DNA of 64,000 nt from Mesorhizobium_G sp050247155 (GCA_050247155.1 JBFWUS010000022.1:1-64000), one strand, 5' to 3'. Positions 54,397-63,201 are shown, counted from the stretch's first letter. Made by a program: numbers and translations. Notes: generated by a model from the sequence alone, not told the origin.

Positions 54397-54689
54397 GCGT
54401 CACCGTTTTGGTCATCCTGGCAGCCGCCGTCGCAACCTATCTGACCCGCGTGGGCGGACATCTGGTGCTGTCGCGTTTCGAGACCGTGCATCCGCGCGTC
54501 GAGGCGGCGCTCAGCGCCGTTCCGGCGGCGGTGCTGACGACGCTGGTTGCCCCATCGATGCTCACGGCCGGTCCGGCCGAATGGGCGGCTTTGATTGTCG
54601 CAGCGCTGGTAGCGCTGCGCGGCGGCCTGATGTCGATGTTTCTTGTCGGCGCGGCAGTGCTGATCGTGCTCAGGCAGTTCGTAGGCTAG
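54393..54689 (+). CDS. azlD: AzlD-family branched-chain amino-acid exporter subunit
   Basis: The small subunit of the AzlCD exporter: 98 residues with about three to four membrane helices and the family segment TYLTRVGGHLVLSRF, followed by VEAALSAVPAAVLTTLVAPSM. The ATG at 54393 overlaps the azlC stop. Its stop codon shares CTAG with the stop of the convergent aminopeptidase gene. Confidence 0.92.
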   Translation: MSVTVLVILAAAVATYLTRVGGHLVLSRFETVHPRVEAALSAVPAAVLTTLVAPSMLTAGPAEWAALIVAALVALRGGLMSMFLVGAAVLIVLRQFVG

Positions 54690-56527
54690 AGCGGCGCTGT
54701 CGCCGCTTCCAGCCATTTCATCGCCTCGCCGTCGACCATCGGCCCGATTTCCGCGAGCACGCGGGCATGATAGGCGTTCAGCCAGGCCAGTTCACTGGGC
54801 GACAGCAGCTCGACCTTGACCAGCCGCCGGTCGAACGGCGCAAGCGTCAGCGTCTCGAAGCCGTGCATGGCTATATCACCGCCGGCTATGCCGACCGGTT
54901 CGGTCACGACGATCAGGTTCTCGCAGCGGATGCCGTAGGCGCCCTCCTTGTAGTAGCCCGGCTCGTTGGACAGGATCATGCCGGTGAGCAGCTTTTCGGT
55001 CCCGGTCCTGGACAACCGCTGAGGGCCTTCGTGCACGCTGAGATACGCTCCGACGCCGTGGCCGGTGCCATGCGCGTAGTCGAAACCGCGTTGCCACAAG
55101 GCATGGCGCGCGAACGCGTCGAGGTCGCAGCCGCGGGTACCCACAGGAAAACGCGCCTCGGAAATGGCGATCATGCCTTTCAAAACAAGCGTAAAGCGCT
55201 CGCGCATTTCGTCGGTCGCGGTGCCGACCGCGACCGTGCGAGTGATGTCGGTCGTACCGTCGGCATATTGCGCGCCGGAATCGAGCAGAAAAAGCTCGTC
55301 CCTGCCAAGCTTGCGGTTCGATGCCGTCGAGACGCGATAGTGGATGATTGCCCCATGAGGCCCCGAGCCTGAAATCGTTTCGAACGAAACGTCCTTCAGG
55401 GGCATCTGGGTCTCATCGCCGGCCTGGCGGCGGATGGCCTCCAAACGAGTCACGGCCTTGATTTCGTCCACCGTCCCAGCTTGCTGGGCATCGAGCCAGC
55501 ACAGGAACTTGACGACCGCCGCGCCATCGCGGCGGTGCGCGGCGCGGGAGCCGGCAAGCTCGGCCTTGTTCTTTTGCGCGCGAGGCAGGCGGGCAGGATC
55601 CATCGCCTCGACGACCGTGCCGCCGTTTTCGGCGACGATCATGCGCAGCCTGTCGGCGGCAAGGGCGGGATCGAGGGACACTTTTGCTCCGCTTTTGGCG
55701 ATAAGCGCCAGGTCGGCTTCCAGCTCACCCGGCGCCTTGAGATCGGCAAGCTGTGTTAGATAGGCCTCCGGCTCGATGGGCAGCTTGCGCTTGTCCATGA
55801 ACAGCAGTGGTGAGCCTTCAGTCGCGAGAATAGCGAAGCCGAGCGCCAGCGGGGTGTGCGGGACATCCGAGCCACGGATATTGAACGCCCAGGCAATGGA
55901 CGAAGGGTCGGTCAGGACAGCATGCGTGGCGTCTTGTTTGGCGACCAACTGCGAAAGCTCGGCCAATTTCTGCTTGGCCAGCACACCCGCAAACTCGATC
56001 GGCTGGATCTCCACGCGCCCAAGCGGTGGTTTTGGACGGTCTTCCCAAATGGCGTCGATCGGATTCTGCGCGACCGGAACCAGCTCCGCGCCGATCTTGG
56101 TGCAGGCAGCCTTGAGCGCCTTCACCTCGCTGATCGTGTGCAGCCAAGGATCGAAGCCTATACGGACACTCTTGCCCAGATTCTCCTCGATCCAATTGGC
56201 CGGCGGATTGTCGATCAGGCTCTCCGGCGTGAACAGCTTCATGTCGGTCTGTTGCCGCACCTGCAGCGTGTAGCGCCCGTCGACGAAAATGATCGCCTTG
56301 TCCATCAGGACCAGCGCAGCGCCGGCCGATCCGGCGAAGCCGGTCAGCCACCGAAGCCGCTCCGACCCTGGTGCGACGTATTCACCCTGATGTTCGTCGG
56401 CGCGCGGCACCAGAAAGCCATCCAGCTTCTGCTCTGCCAGCCTGGCGCGCAGCATAGCGACGCGGGGTACGCCGACAGATGGATCGCTGGCCTCTTCGAA
56501 GGTCTGAAAGTGGGGCGCGTCGTCCAT
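54686..56527 (-). CDS. pepP: Xaa-Pro aminopeptidase (aminopeptidase P, M24 family)
   Basis: A 613-residue cytoplasmic metallopeptidase that removes N-terminal residues preceding proline. It has two creatinase-like N-terminal domains (about 1-320) and the pita-bread catalytic domain at the C-terminus. The metal ligands are Asp in LLDSGAQYADGTTDITRT (two Asp), His in GHGVGAYLSVHEGP, and Glu in LSNEPGYYKEGAYGIRCENL (two Glu). The length matches the long, three-domain aminopeptidase P found in eukaryotes and many rhizobia rather than E. coli PepP. Confidence 0.93.
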   Translation of the reverse strand: MDDAPHFQTFEEASDPSVGVPRVAMLRARLAEQKLDGFLVPRADEHQGEYVAPGSERLRWLTGFAGSAGAALVLMDKAIIFVDGRYTLQVRQQTDMKLFTPESLIDNPPANWIEENLGKSVRIGFDPWLHTISEVKALKAACTKIGAELVPVAQNPIDAIWEDRPKPPLGRVEIQPIEFAGVLAKQKLAELSQLVAKQDATHAVLTDPSSIAWAFNIRGSDVPHTPLALGFAILATEGSPLLFMDKRKLPIEPEAYLTQLADLKAPGELEADLALIAKSGAKVSLDPALAADRLRMIVAENGGTVVEAMDPARLPRAQKNKAELAGSRAAHRRDGAAVVKFLCWLDAQQAGTVDEIKAVTRLEAIRRQAGDETQMPLKDVSFETISGSGPHGAIIHYRVSTASNRKLGRDELFLLDSGAQYADGTTDITRTVAVGTATDEMRERFTLVLKGMIAISEARFPVGTRGCDLDAFARHALWQRGFDYAHGTGHGVGAYLSVHEGPQRLSRTGTEKLLTGMILSNEPGYYKEGAYGIRCENLIVVTEPVGIAGGDIAMHGFETLTLAPFDRRLVKVELLSPSELAWLNAYHARVLAEIGPMVDGEAMKWLEAATAPL

Positions 56528-56660
56528 GAAATTCTCCGGATAATGCGGCGAAACCTATCCGGCTGAACGGATCGGCGCAACGCCGACTGCCGGACCAGCG
56601 CATGATCATTGTCGGCCCAGCCATGTGAATTCGCCTGATCTATGATGCAGAAATGCTCGT

Positions 56661-56688
56661 TTGAATCATCGGCTTGCGCACATAGATT
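56661..56688 (+). promoter_or_regulatory. Predicted promoter of the DUF1127-like gene
   Basis: TTGAAT (56661-56666), a 16-base spacer, and TAGATT (56683-56688), 45 bases before the start of the small gene. The pair was found by eye and is of modest quality. Confidence 0.35.
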
Positions 56689-56732
56689 CATGGCGTGGAG
56701 GAGTGACCTTGTTCCTGTGAAGGAGAACGGAC

Positions 56733-56915
56733 ATGACCACGACCAAAAATCCACGTGGCTTCTTCCGTGGCGCTCTCGATGCATTTATTGCCGCTCGCCA
56801 ACGCGAAGCAGACAGATATCTCAGCCGCACGCTGCTTTCCTATGACGAAGAGACCTTGCGCGCTCACGGCTACAATCGCGCCGATCTGGAACGCCGCGCG
56901 CGGTACTCGCTCTGA
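56733..56915 (+). CDS. Small DUF1127-like protein
   Basis: A 60-residue basic protein ending in a DUF1127/YjiS-like segment (YLSRTLLSYDEETLRAHGYNRADLERRA). Such Arg-rich small proteins are abundant in alphaproteobacteria; some help regulate phosphate, sRNA or stress responses, but most have no known role. AAGGAGAA precedes the ATG. It stands alone between the divergent aminopeptidase gene and the convergent prmA gene. Confidence 0.8.
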   Translation: MTTTKNPRGFFRGALDAFIAARQREADRYLSRTLLSYDEETLRAHGYNRADLERRARYSL

Positions 56916-56920
56916 TCGAG

Positions 56921-57793
56921 TCAGCGCTTCAGGTGGATCGTCACCCAGCCCTTGCGGTGCAGGGTGGAGAGATGCCGGAAGCGCTGGCCGACATAGGCCG
57001 ACACCACAGCATCGCGCTGCCGTTCGAGAATGCCGGACAGGATGATCGAGCCTCCCGGCGTCAAGAACCGCGCCATCTGCGGCGCAAGTTTCATCAGAGG
57101 CCGCGCCAGAATATTGGCCACGATCAGATCGAACGGCGCGTTGGCGGCGAAGGCCGGATGGTGGAAGCCCGGTGCGGTCCGCGTGGCGACATAGGCCGAG
57201 ATACCGTTCAGTTTGGCATTTTCGGCGGCTACCCGCGTTGCGACCGGGTCGATATCCGTGGCCAGCACCGGAATGTGCGCCAGTTTCGCAAGACCGATGG
57301 CCAACACGGCGCTGCCTGTGCCGAGGTCAAGGGCATTGCGCGGATGTTCCCGGCGCACGACCCTGTCGATCATCTCAAGGCAGCCGGCGGTGGTGCCGTG
57401 ATGGCCGGTGCCGAAGGCAAGGCCAGCCTCGATCTCGATAGCGATGTCGCCGATGCGCCGCTTGTCCCGATCGTGTGAGCCGTGCACCAGAAAGCGGCCG
57501 GCGCGCACCGGCTTCAGTCCCTCCAGCGATTTGATCACCCAATCGATATCGGGCAACGCCTCGTGCTCGAAACCGCCGGCGATGCCCAGCGAGCGCAATA
57601 TCTGCTCCGCCCGGCTGGCGATCACGCCGGAGTCGTTTTCACAATAGACCGAAAGCTCCTGGATATCCTCGGCTTCGTCGATTTCCAGAAGGGCGATCGG
57701 CAGCCCTTCGTCCTCGAATTCTTTCTCGAGCGCGTCGGAGGCGCGGGCAGCGTCGGCGCGGTTCAGGCGCAGGAAAAGGCGGGTCTGGCTCAT
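56921..57793 (-). CDS. prmA: Ribosomal protein L11 methyltransferase
   Basis: Trimethylates lysines and the N-terminus of ribosomal protein L11 with S-adenosylmethionine. The 290-residue product has an N-terminal substrate-recognition domain (about 1-110). The catalytic domain has AFGTGHHGTTAGCLE, the SAM loop ALDLGTGSAVLAIGLA and the IVANILARPL motif. The ATG at 57793 is preferred over an in-frame TTG three codons upstream. Confidence 0.94.
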   Translation of the reverse strand: MSQTRLFLRLNRADAARASDALEKEFEDEGLPIALLEIDEAEDIQELSVYCENDSGVIASRAEQILRSLGIAGGFEHEALPDIDWVIKSLEGLKPVRAGRFLVHGSHDRDKRRIGDIAIEIEAGLAFGTGHHGTTAGCLEMIDRVVRREHPRNALDLGTGSAVLAIGLAKLAHIPVLATDIDPVATRVAAENAKLNGISAYVATRTAPGFHHPAFAANAPFDLIVANILARPLMKLAPQMARFLTPGGSIILSGILERQRDAVVSAYVGQRFRHLSTLHRKGWVTIHLKR

Positions 57794-57811
57794 GCGGCGC
57801 AACTAGCCGGT

Positions 57812-58384
57812 TCAGCCTTCGGACACCAGCCTCTTCAGTTTGGCCAGCGCCGTCTCGGAATTTTCCTCATAGGCGATGGTGCCGAAGAAATCGCCAGCCG
57901 AATTGAGCAGGATCACCGAGGCCGTGTGGTCCATCGTGTAGTCGCCGTTCTCGGTCGGCACCTTCTTCGCATAGATGCGAAAATCCTTGACCATCTGGTT
58001 GACCTTGGCCGGATCGCCCGTGATGCCGACGATGCGGTCGGAGACATTGGTCACGTAGGAATTCATGATTTCGGGCGTGTCCCGCTCGGGATCGACGCTG
58101 ACGAAATAGGCGCGGATGTCCTTGCCTTCGTCTCCCATCTTCTTCAACCAGCCGTCCATCTCGACCAAGGTCGTCGGGCAAACTTCCGGACAGTGCGTGA
58201 AACCGAAGAACACCGCGCTGGGATGGCCGCGGAACGCCTGTTCGGTGATCGGTTGACCCTTGTTGTCGACAAGCTGGAAGGGTGCGCCGAAGGCTTCGCC
58301 CTGGCCGCGATACCAATCAAAGGTCATCCAGCCGATGACCGCAGCCATGAGCACCAGAATGCCGGCCAGGATGAAACGCATCAT
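57812..58384 (-). CDS. SCO1/SenC-family copper chaperone
   Basis: A 190-residue membrane-anchored thioredoxin-fold protein of the SCO/PrrC/SenC family, which supplies copper to the CuA site of cytochrome oxidase or senses redox state. An N-terminal helix (about residues 4-21) anchors it. The copper ligands are Cys65 and Cys69 in THCPEVCP and His153 in YTMDHTAS. It follows a tiny minus-strand gene and precedes prmA, 18 bases away. Confidence 0.93.
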   Translation of the reverse strand: MMRFILAGILVLMAAVIGWMTFDWYRGQGEAFGAPFQLVDNKGQPITEQAFRGHPSAVFFGFTHCPEVCPTTLVEMDGWLKKMGDEGKDIRAYFVSVDPERDTPEIMNSYVTNVSDRIVGITGDPAKVNQMVKDFRIYAKKVPTENGDYTMDHTASVILLNSAGDFFGTIAYEENSETALAKLKRLVSEG

Positions 58385-58409
58385 GAAAGGATATCTCGGT
58401 GGATAGGGA

Positions 58410-58547
58410 TCAGAAGCACCAGGCGAGACCGGCCTCGAACATCGACATCAGCATCTCGTCGCCATTGTCGATCCAGGCCGCGAAGGCAGCACCGGTCGCT
58501 GCGGCGACCAGCGCGACGCCCAACGCTATCTTCAAGCCTTGCTTCAT
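58410..58547 (-). CDS. Tiny single-membrane-span or secreted protein upstream of the SCO gene
   Basis: A 45-residue reading frame, starting MKQGLKIALGVALVAAATG and ending FEAGLAWCF. It has a basic start, a hydrophobic helix (about residues 5-24, with AFAAW like a signal-peptidase site) and an acidic middle. It ends 25 bases before the SCO start on the same strand. No ribosome site is seen; TATATT lies six bases upstream of the ATG, where a -10 element would give a leaderless mRNA. No family recognised; coding status rests on position, codon use and the plausible peptide. Confidence 0.6.
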   Translation of the reverse strand: MKQGLKIALGVALVAAATGAAFAAWIDNGDEMLMSMFEAGLAWCF

Positions 58548-58624
58548 GAACAAAATATAAGGTGCGGACGTTCCGAAAAGAAGTCAGCATCTTGCCGCAG
58601 ATAATGGACCAGCGGGAGAACCTC

Positions 58625-59128
58625 ATGCAGCCAGTCCGACAGACCTATTCGCGCACGCAGATCATGCTGCATTGGGCGGTGGTTGCGTTGATTGCCTTCC
58701 AATACCTCGGTTCCGACGGCATCGAGGATGCCTGGCGGGCTTATGCGCGCGGCGAATACACCCAGGACGATTTCTCTGGTCTGGCCCTGGCGCATATTGT
58801 TTCGGGGATCACTGTGCTGGTTCTCGTCGTCTGGCGGCTTGCCCTGCGCTGGAAAGTCGGCGCGCCGCCGCCCGATCCGGCCGAGCCGCCGGCCTTGCAG
58901 ATGCTGGCGCGGATAGCCCACTTCGCGCTTTATGCGTTGATCATCATCTTGCCGCTCTCCGGCATGGCCGGCTGGGGAGGCGGAGTTACGGGAGCAATCC
59001 GCGTCCACCTGTTGGCCAAGACGATCCTCCTGCCGTTGATCGGACTGCACGTGCTGGGTGCGCTGGTGCATCATTTCGTCTGGAAGACCGACGTGTTGAA
59101 ACGGATGCTTTCGCCTGCGAAAGGCTGA
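58625..59128 (+). CDS. Cytochrome b561 family protein
   Basis: A 167-residue inner-membrane di-haem b-type cytochrome of the YodB/CybB type with four helices. Likely haem histidines are in MLHWAVVALIAFQ, LALAHIVSGITVL, RVHLLAKTILL and LIGLHVLGALVHHFVW. It probably passes electrons from quinol to a periplasmic acceptor or acts as a superoxide:quinone reductase. The ATG at 58625 has GGGAGAA upstream; the frame is open to 58562. A creA gene follows 60 bases downstream. Confidence 0.88.
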   Translation: MQPVRQTYSRTQIMLHWAVVALIAFQYLGSDGIEDAWRAYARGEYTQDDFSGLALAHIVSGITVLVLVVWRLALRWKVGAPPPDPAEPPALQMLARIAHFALYALIIILPLSGMAGWGGGVTGAIRVHLLAKTILLPLIGLHVLGALVHHFVWKTDVLKRMLSPAKG

Positions 59129-59188
59129 CGACTTGCAACCACTTCGATGCGAACCCATGTGATTTCCCGCAACGACCGGAGATTGAAG

Positions 59189-59677
59189 ATGCGGCTTATC
59201 GGAAAACTGGCGCTGGCGGGATCGATTGCGGCGTGCGCTCTGCCGGCTCTTGCCCAGCAGGTCGGCGAAGTCGGCGTCGACTGGACCGGCAACGATATCA
59301 TCATCGAGGCGGTGAAGGACCCGCAGGTCGAGGGCGTCACCTGCCATGTGTCCTATTTCGATCGTGGCATCATCGACCGGCTTCGCAAGGGTAATTATTT
59401 CGAGAACCCGTCCGACACGGCGATTTCCTGCAAGCAGACCGGGCCGATCAAGATCGGCGATATCAATCTGAGTGAAGATGGCGATGAGGTCTTCAAGCAG
59501 GGCATCAGCCTGATCTGGAAGGAGCAGGTGGTGAACCGCATCTACGACAAGGCCAACGATACACTGATCTATTTGGCGCATTCCCGCCAGGTGCAGGATG
59601 GTTCGGCCAAGATGTCGATGTCGACTGTTCCGCTTTACGGCCAGCAGGTGGAGTGGAAGAACGGCAAGCCGCAATGA
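59189..59677 (+). CDS. creA: CreA family periplasmic protein
   Basis: A 162-residue secreted protein with a clear signal peptide (MRLIGKLALAGSIAACALPALAQQ, cut after ALA near residue 22) and the CreA-family body (VKDPQVEGVTCHVSYFDRG; later SLIWKEQVVNRIYDKANDTLIYL). The biochemical function is unknown. CGGAGA precedes the ATG at 59189. It follows cytochrome b561 on the same strand and may be co-transcribed. Confidence 0.9.
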   Translation: MRLIGKLALAGSIAACALPALAQQVGEVGVDWTGNDIIIEAVKDPQVEGVTCHVSYFDRGIIDRLRKGNYFENPSDTAISCKQTGPIKIGDINLSEDGDEVFKQGISLIWKEQVVNRIYDKANDTLIYLAHSRQVQDGSAKMSMSTVPLYGQQVEWKNGKPQ

Positions 59678-59716
59678 CGGCTTGCCCGAAACCATCGACG
59701 CGCGTAGGTCTCGCCG

Positions 59717-60346
59717 ATGGACGAGAGCGCCCGCTTCAAGGACCCGCAACCCCGCATCCACCCGACGGCCGAGCTGAAAAGCTGCAAGCTCGGCCGGCAT
59801 GTCGCGATCGGCGAGCGCTGCGTGTTGCGCGAAGTGATGGTCGGGGACTTCTCCTATTTCGAGCGCCACGCCGAGGCGATCTACACACAGGTCGGCAAGT
59901 TTTGCTCCATCGCGGCGAACACGCGCATCAATGCGCTGGAACACCCAATCGAGCGGCTGACTCAGCATAAGGTGAGCTACCGGCCGAACGAATATTTTCG
60001 CTTTCTCGGCGTCGATGAGGAGTTTCGCAAGCGTCGCCAGGCAAAGCAGGTCATCATCGGCCACGACGTCTGGATCGGCCACGGCGCGGTCGTTATGCCC
60101 GGCGTTTCCATCGGCAATGGCGCGGTTGTCGGCGCCAATGCAGTCGTCACCAAGGAAGTCGCGGCGTTCGAGATCGTCGCCGGCAATCCAGCCAAAAAAC
60201 TTCGCCTGCGTTTTGCGCCCGAAATCGCGGCGCGCATCGAAAAACTTGCCTGGTGGGATTGGCCCGATGCCCGGTTGTTCGAGGCCATCCCGAACATCCA
60301 AACCCTTGGCATCGAAGCCTGTCTCGACAAGTGGGAAGGCCGATGA
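59717..60346 (+). CDS. Hexapeptide-repeat (left-handed beta-helix) acetyltransferase
   Basis: A 209-residue trimeric acyltransferase fold of the xenobiotic/CatB-like group. Hexapeptide turns start at IHPTAELKSCKLGRHVAIGERC, and the catalytic-type loop is VIIGHDVWIGHGAVVMPGVSIGNGAVVGANAVVTKEVAAFEIVAGNPAK, with the likely catalytic His in GHDVWIGHG or LEHP. A C-terminal helical tail (KLAWWDWPDARLFEAI) is typical of this group. Relatives occur beside phosphonate genes, but none are here. The acceptor substrate is unknown. Confidence 0.87.
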   Translation: MDESARFKDPQPRIHPTAELKSCKLGRHVAIGERCVLREVMVGDFSYFERHAEAIYTQVGKFCSIAANTRINALEHPIERLTQHKVSYRPNEYFRFLGVDEEFRKRRQAKQVIIGHDVWIGHGAVVMPGVSIGNGAVVGANAVVTKEVAAFEIVAGNPAKKLRLRFAPEIAARIEKLAWWDWPDARLFEAIPNIQTLGIEACLDKWEGR

Positions 60347-60365
60347 CGGAACAGGCTCCTTCATG

Positions 60366-60386
60366 ACAGCGTTGTTGCGCTGTTTT
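60366..60386 (+). terminator. Weak terminator candidate after the acetyltransferase gene
   Basis: ACAGCG TTGTTG CGCTGT followed by TTTC, about 20 bases after the gene stop and before the convergent SDR gene. The six-base stem is short. Confidence 0.35.
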
Positions 60387-60414
60387 CGGCGTGCACAAGG
60401 CGGAGCAAAACGGC

Positions 60415-61287
60415 CTAGCTCTTCATAAACGCCTCGAAAGCGTCCTTGTGCTCCGGATGCCAGCGGGACAGGGCAGGGCGGTTTTCGATAATATCGCCGA
60501 TAGCCCAGGCCATGCGCTTCTCGTCTGTCGAGCGCTTCACCTCATTGTCCGGGCACAGGATGTAGAAGTCGCCGCGTGCCAGGCTCTCCAGCATGAAATC
60601 GACGACCTGCTGCCCGGTCCATGCGCCGGCGGGCTTTTCCGTCGCGCCTGTCGTCAGGCCGGTATAGGTGAAGCCGGGAATCAAAAGATGCGCGCTGACC
60701 TGGCAGCCGGGCGTGTTGCGCAACTCATGCGCCAGCCCCTCCGTGTAGGTTTTCAACGCGGCCTTCGACACGTTGTAGGCGAGGTTGCCGGGCGGTGTCG
60801 TGATGCCCTGCTTCGACCCGGTGTTGATGATCAGGCCGGGTTCCCCGGACTGGATCATGCCCTCGGCAAACGCGCCGGCGCCGTTGACCGCGCCCCAGAA
60901 ATTGATGTCGATCAGCTTGCGCCAGGCATCCGGGTTTTCCCAAGGCTTGCCGGGATTGTTGCCGACGCCGGCATTGTTCATGAGCACAGACGGCGGCTTG
61001 CCGAACTTTTGCGCCACGGCTTCGGCCAACGCGGCGAGATCACTCGGCTTCGAAACGTCGCATTCCAGGCCGAGCACTTCGTCCTTGGAGTTCTTGGCGA
61101 AGCCGGCAACCTCGTTTGCAGAGTCACGAACGCGGTCCGCTCCAATATCCGCGATCGCGACCTTCAGGCCAAGGCCGGCAAATGTTTTTGCCGCGGCAAA
61201 GCCGATGCCGCTCGCGCCGCCGGTGATCACGGCGACATTGCCGGTCTTGATCGCCGGGATCTGATGAGCACTGTCTGTCTTAGGCAT
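60415..61287 (-). CDS. Short-chain dehydrogenase/reductase
   Basis: A 290-residue classical SDR. The cofactor motif TGGASGIGFAAAK (about residues 22-34) is followed by NNAGVGNN and the catalytic Tyr and Lys in LAYNVSKAAL, with Ser in NTGSKQG. The acidic residue after the second strand (VAIADIGADRV) suggests NAD rather than NADP. GGAGA precedes the ATG. The substrate is unknown; it is not part of an obvious pathway here. Confidence 0.9.
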   Translation of the reverse strand: MPKTDSAHQIPAIKTGNVAVITGGASGIGFAAAKTFAGLGLKVAIADIGADRVRDSANEVAGFAKNSKDEVLGLECDVSKPSDLAALAEAVAQKFGKPPSVLMNNAGVGNNPGKPWENPDAWRKLIDINFWGAVNGAGAFAEGMIQSGEPGLIINTGSKQGITTPPGNLAYNVSKAALKTYTEGLAHELRNTPGCQVSAHLLIPGFTYTGLTTGATEKPAGAWTGQQVVDFMLESLARGDFYILCPDNEVKRSTDEKRMAWAIGDIIENRPALSRWHPEHKDAFEAFMKS

Positions 61288-61350
61288 AGGGTTCTCCGAT
61301 TTGTTTCAGTCTAACCCCGCGACAGTGAAGGGTGGAAGAAGCGTCGGCCC

Positions 61351-61380
61351 AAAACGAAGCGGGCGGCCGAAGCCGCCCGC
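61351..61380 (-). terminator. Terminator of the DAACS symporter gene
   Basis: A perfect nine-base stem (61359-61367 with 61372-61380, loop CGAA) followed, on the minus strand, by TTCGTTTT. It lies about 20 bases downstream of the symporter stop. Confidence 0.8.
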
Positions 61381-61400
61381 GATGTGCAACGCAGGAGCGC

Positions 61401-62846
61401 CTAAGCAGCGCTTGGCTGCGCGCCGACATCGAGCGCGTCGATATCGCCAGCCCTATTGTACTGCGCCTCGTTCAGGATGCCCTGGCGCTTCGACACGATC
61501 GTCGGCACGAGCGCCTGGCCGGCGACGTTCACGGCCGTGCGGCCCATGTCGAGGATCGGGTCGATCGCCAGCAACAGGCCGACGCCGGCGAGCGGCAGGC
61601 CGAGCGTCGACAAGGTCAGCGTCAGCATCACCGTCGCGCCGGTCAGGCCGGCCGTTGCCGCGGAGCCGATCACCGACACGAAGACGATCAGGAAATATTC
61701 CTGGATGCCCAGCGGCACCTGATAGAACTGCGCGACGAATATGGCCGAGATCGCCGGATAGATCGCGGCGCAGCCATCCATCTTGGTGGTCGCGCCGAGC
61801 GGCACGGCAAAGGCCGCGTACTCGCGCGGCACGCCGAGGCTGCGTTCGGTAACGGCTTCGGTCACCGGCATCGTGCCGACGGACGAGCGGGAGACGAAGG
61901 CGAGCTGGATCGCCGGCCACGCGCCTGCGAAGAACTTTGCCGGCGACAATCCATGGATGACCAGCAAGGTCGGGTAGACGATCAACAACACGATCGCGAG
62001 ACCGATATAGACGGCCAGCGCATACCAGGAGAGCTGGGCCAGCGTCGTCCAGCCATATTGCGCCACGGCGTTGCCCAGCAGGCCGATCGTGCCGATCGGC
62101 GTGAGGCGGATGACCCACCACAGGATCTTGCGCACGACGGCCAGCAGCGACTCGTTGAAGGCGAGGAAGGTGTTGGCGCGCTCGCCAACCTTCAGCGCCG
62201 CGACGCCGACGGCGATCGAAATGACAAGAATCTGCAGGACGTTGAAGCCGAGCGATGTGGTCGCGGCGCCGTCCGTGATCTTGGTCGAAGCCTGGAGGCC
62301 GAACACATTGCCGGGCACTAGGCCTTTCAGGAAATCGAGCCAGCTTCCTTGAGTCGACGGCTCCTTGGCGGCGTCGGCAAGCACGGCCGTGTTGAGACCC
62401 GGCTGGATGATAAGGCCGAGCGCGATGCCGATCAGCACGGCGATGAGCGCGGTGATGGCGAACCACAGCAGCGTCTGCCAGACCAAAGCCGCGGCGTTCG
62501 AAAGCTGGCGCAGATTGCTGATCGAGGCAACGATCGCCGTGAAGATCAGCGGCGGCACGAGCGTCTGCAGCAGCCGCACGAAGATCGAGCCGACGGTCGA
62601 CAGCGTCTGCGCCAGCCAGTTGGGGTTGCCGGCGGCGTCCGGCCCCAGATTGCGGGCGGCGAGACCAAGCAGGAGGCCGATCACCATTGCGGCCAAAACC
62701 TGGAAGCCGAAAGAGGCGTAAAACGGCTTTGGCGTTGACGTGCGGGCGGCGGGCACGGCGCTTCGCGTCGGTGCGGCCGCGCTGGCAGCCGCTGCGACGA
62801 CAGGTTTCGCCGCTTTAGGTCGGCGCGGTGGAGATTGCTTCTTCAT
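61401..62846 (-). CDS. Dicarboxylate/amino acid:cation symporter (DAACS family)
   Basis: A 481-residue inner-membrane sodium- or proton-coupled carrier of the GltP/DctA/SstT superfamily. Landmarks are FVSRSSVGTMPVTEAV (hairpin 1 serine motif), VPLGATTKMDGCAAIYP (the usual GATxNMDG with Lys for Asn) and IDPILDMGRTAVNVAG in the last helix. The first 50 residues are a basic Ala/Lys/Pro-rich tail. The ATG at 62846 is used; a start 14 codons upstream is possible. The substrate (glutamate, aspartate or C4-dicarboxylate) cannot be decided. Confidence 0.9.
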   Translation of the reverse strand: MKKQSPPRRPKAAKPVVAAAASAAAPTRSAVPAARTSTPKPFYASFGFQVLAAMVIGLLLGLAARNLGPDAAGNPNWLAQTLSTVGSIFVRLLQTLVPPLIFTAIVASISNLRQLSNAAALVWQTLLWFAITALIAVLIGIALGLIIQPGLNTAVLADAAKEPSTQGSWLDFLKGLVPGNVFGLQASTKITDGAATTSLGFNVLQILVISIAVGVAALKVGERANTFLAFNESLLAVVRKILWWVIRLTPIGTIGLLGNAVAQYGWTTLAQLSWYALAVYIGLAIVLLIVYPTLLVIHGLSPAKFFAGAWPAIQLAFVSRSSVGTMPVTEAVTERSLGVPREYAAFAVPLGATTKMDGCAAIYPAISAIFVAQFYQVPLGIQEYFLIVFVSVIGSAATAGLTGATVMLTLTLSTLGLPLAGVGLLLAIDPILDMGRTAVNVAGQALVPTIVSKRQGILNEAQYNRAGDIDALDVGAQPSAA

Positions 62847-63000
62847 GATTTTCTTCTCGTTGAGAGCGCTTCGTGACTGATGCGCCATTGATGCCGCAAT
62901 CTAACACCGGAGCGGGCGGCGAGAGAGGATTCAGTTTCGCCTGATCCGCCGTCTCAACGAAACAATTCCGCGTTGGAATGAATGCAACAAGAATGAATAT

Positions 63001-63201
63001 TCACGCGCTTCGTCCGCTACCCTTGCCAGCCTGCCGCTTCGCGCCACCAGGCGACCGCTTCCGCGCCGTTTGGCGGCGCGCGGGCTGGTACATCCCGGCG
63101 GGGTCCGGTCCGCTCTCGATGTCGGGCACGCTTTGCACGAACTCACGGCTGATCCGGTAGGCCGCGTAGGCCAGTGCGACGCGCAGCAAAATCTTGAGCA
63201 T
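63001..63201 (-). CDS. Small hypothetical protein with N-terminal hydrophobic helix
   Basis: A 66-residue frame with a short amphipathic to hydrophobic start (MLKILLRVALAYAAYRISREF) and a basic Pro/Arg/Gly-rich tail. AGGA lies about nine bases before the ATG. It is divergent from the AGE-family gene. No family recognised; coding status is moderately supported by the ribosome site and isolated position. Confidence 0.55.
   Translation of the reverse strand: MLKILLRVALAYAAYRISREFVQSVPDIESGPDPAGMYQPARRQTARKRSPGGAKRQAGKGSGRSA

Noticed and set aside
58544..60364. A 606-residue open frame on the minus strand across cytochrome b561, creA and the acetyltransferase
   Set aside because: Three well-recognised families are encoded on the other strand; this frame is a composition artefact.
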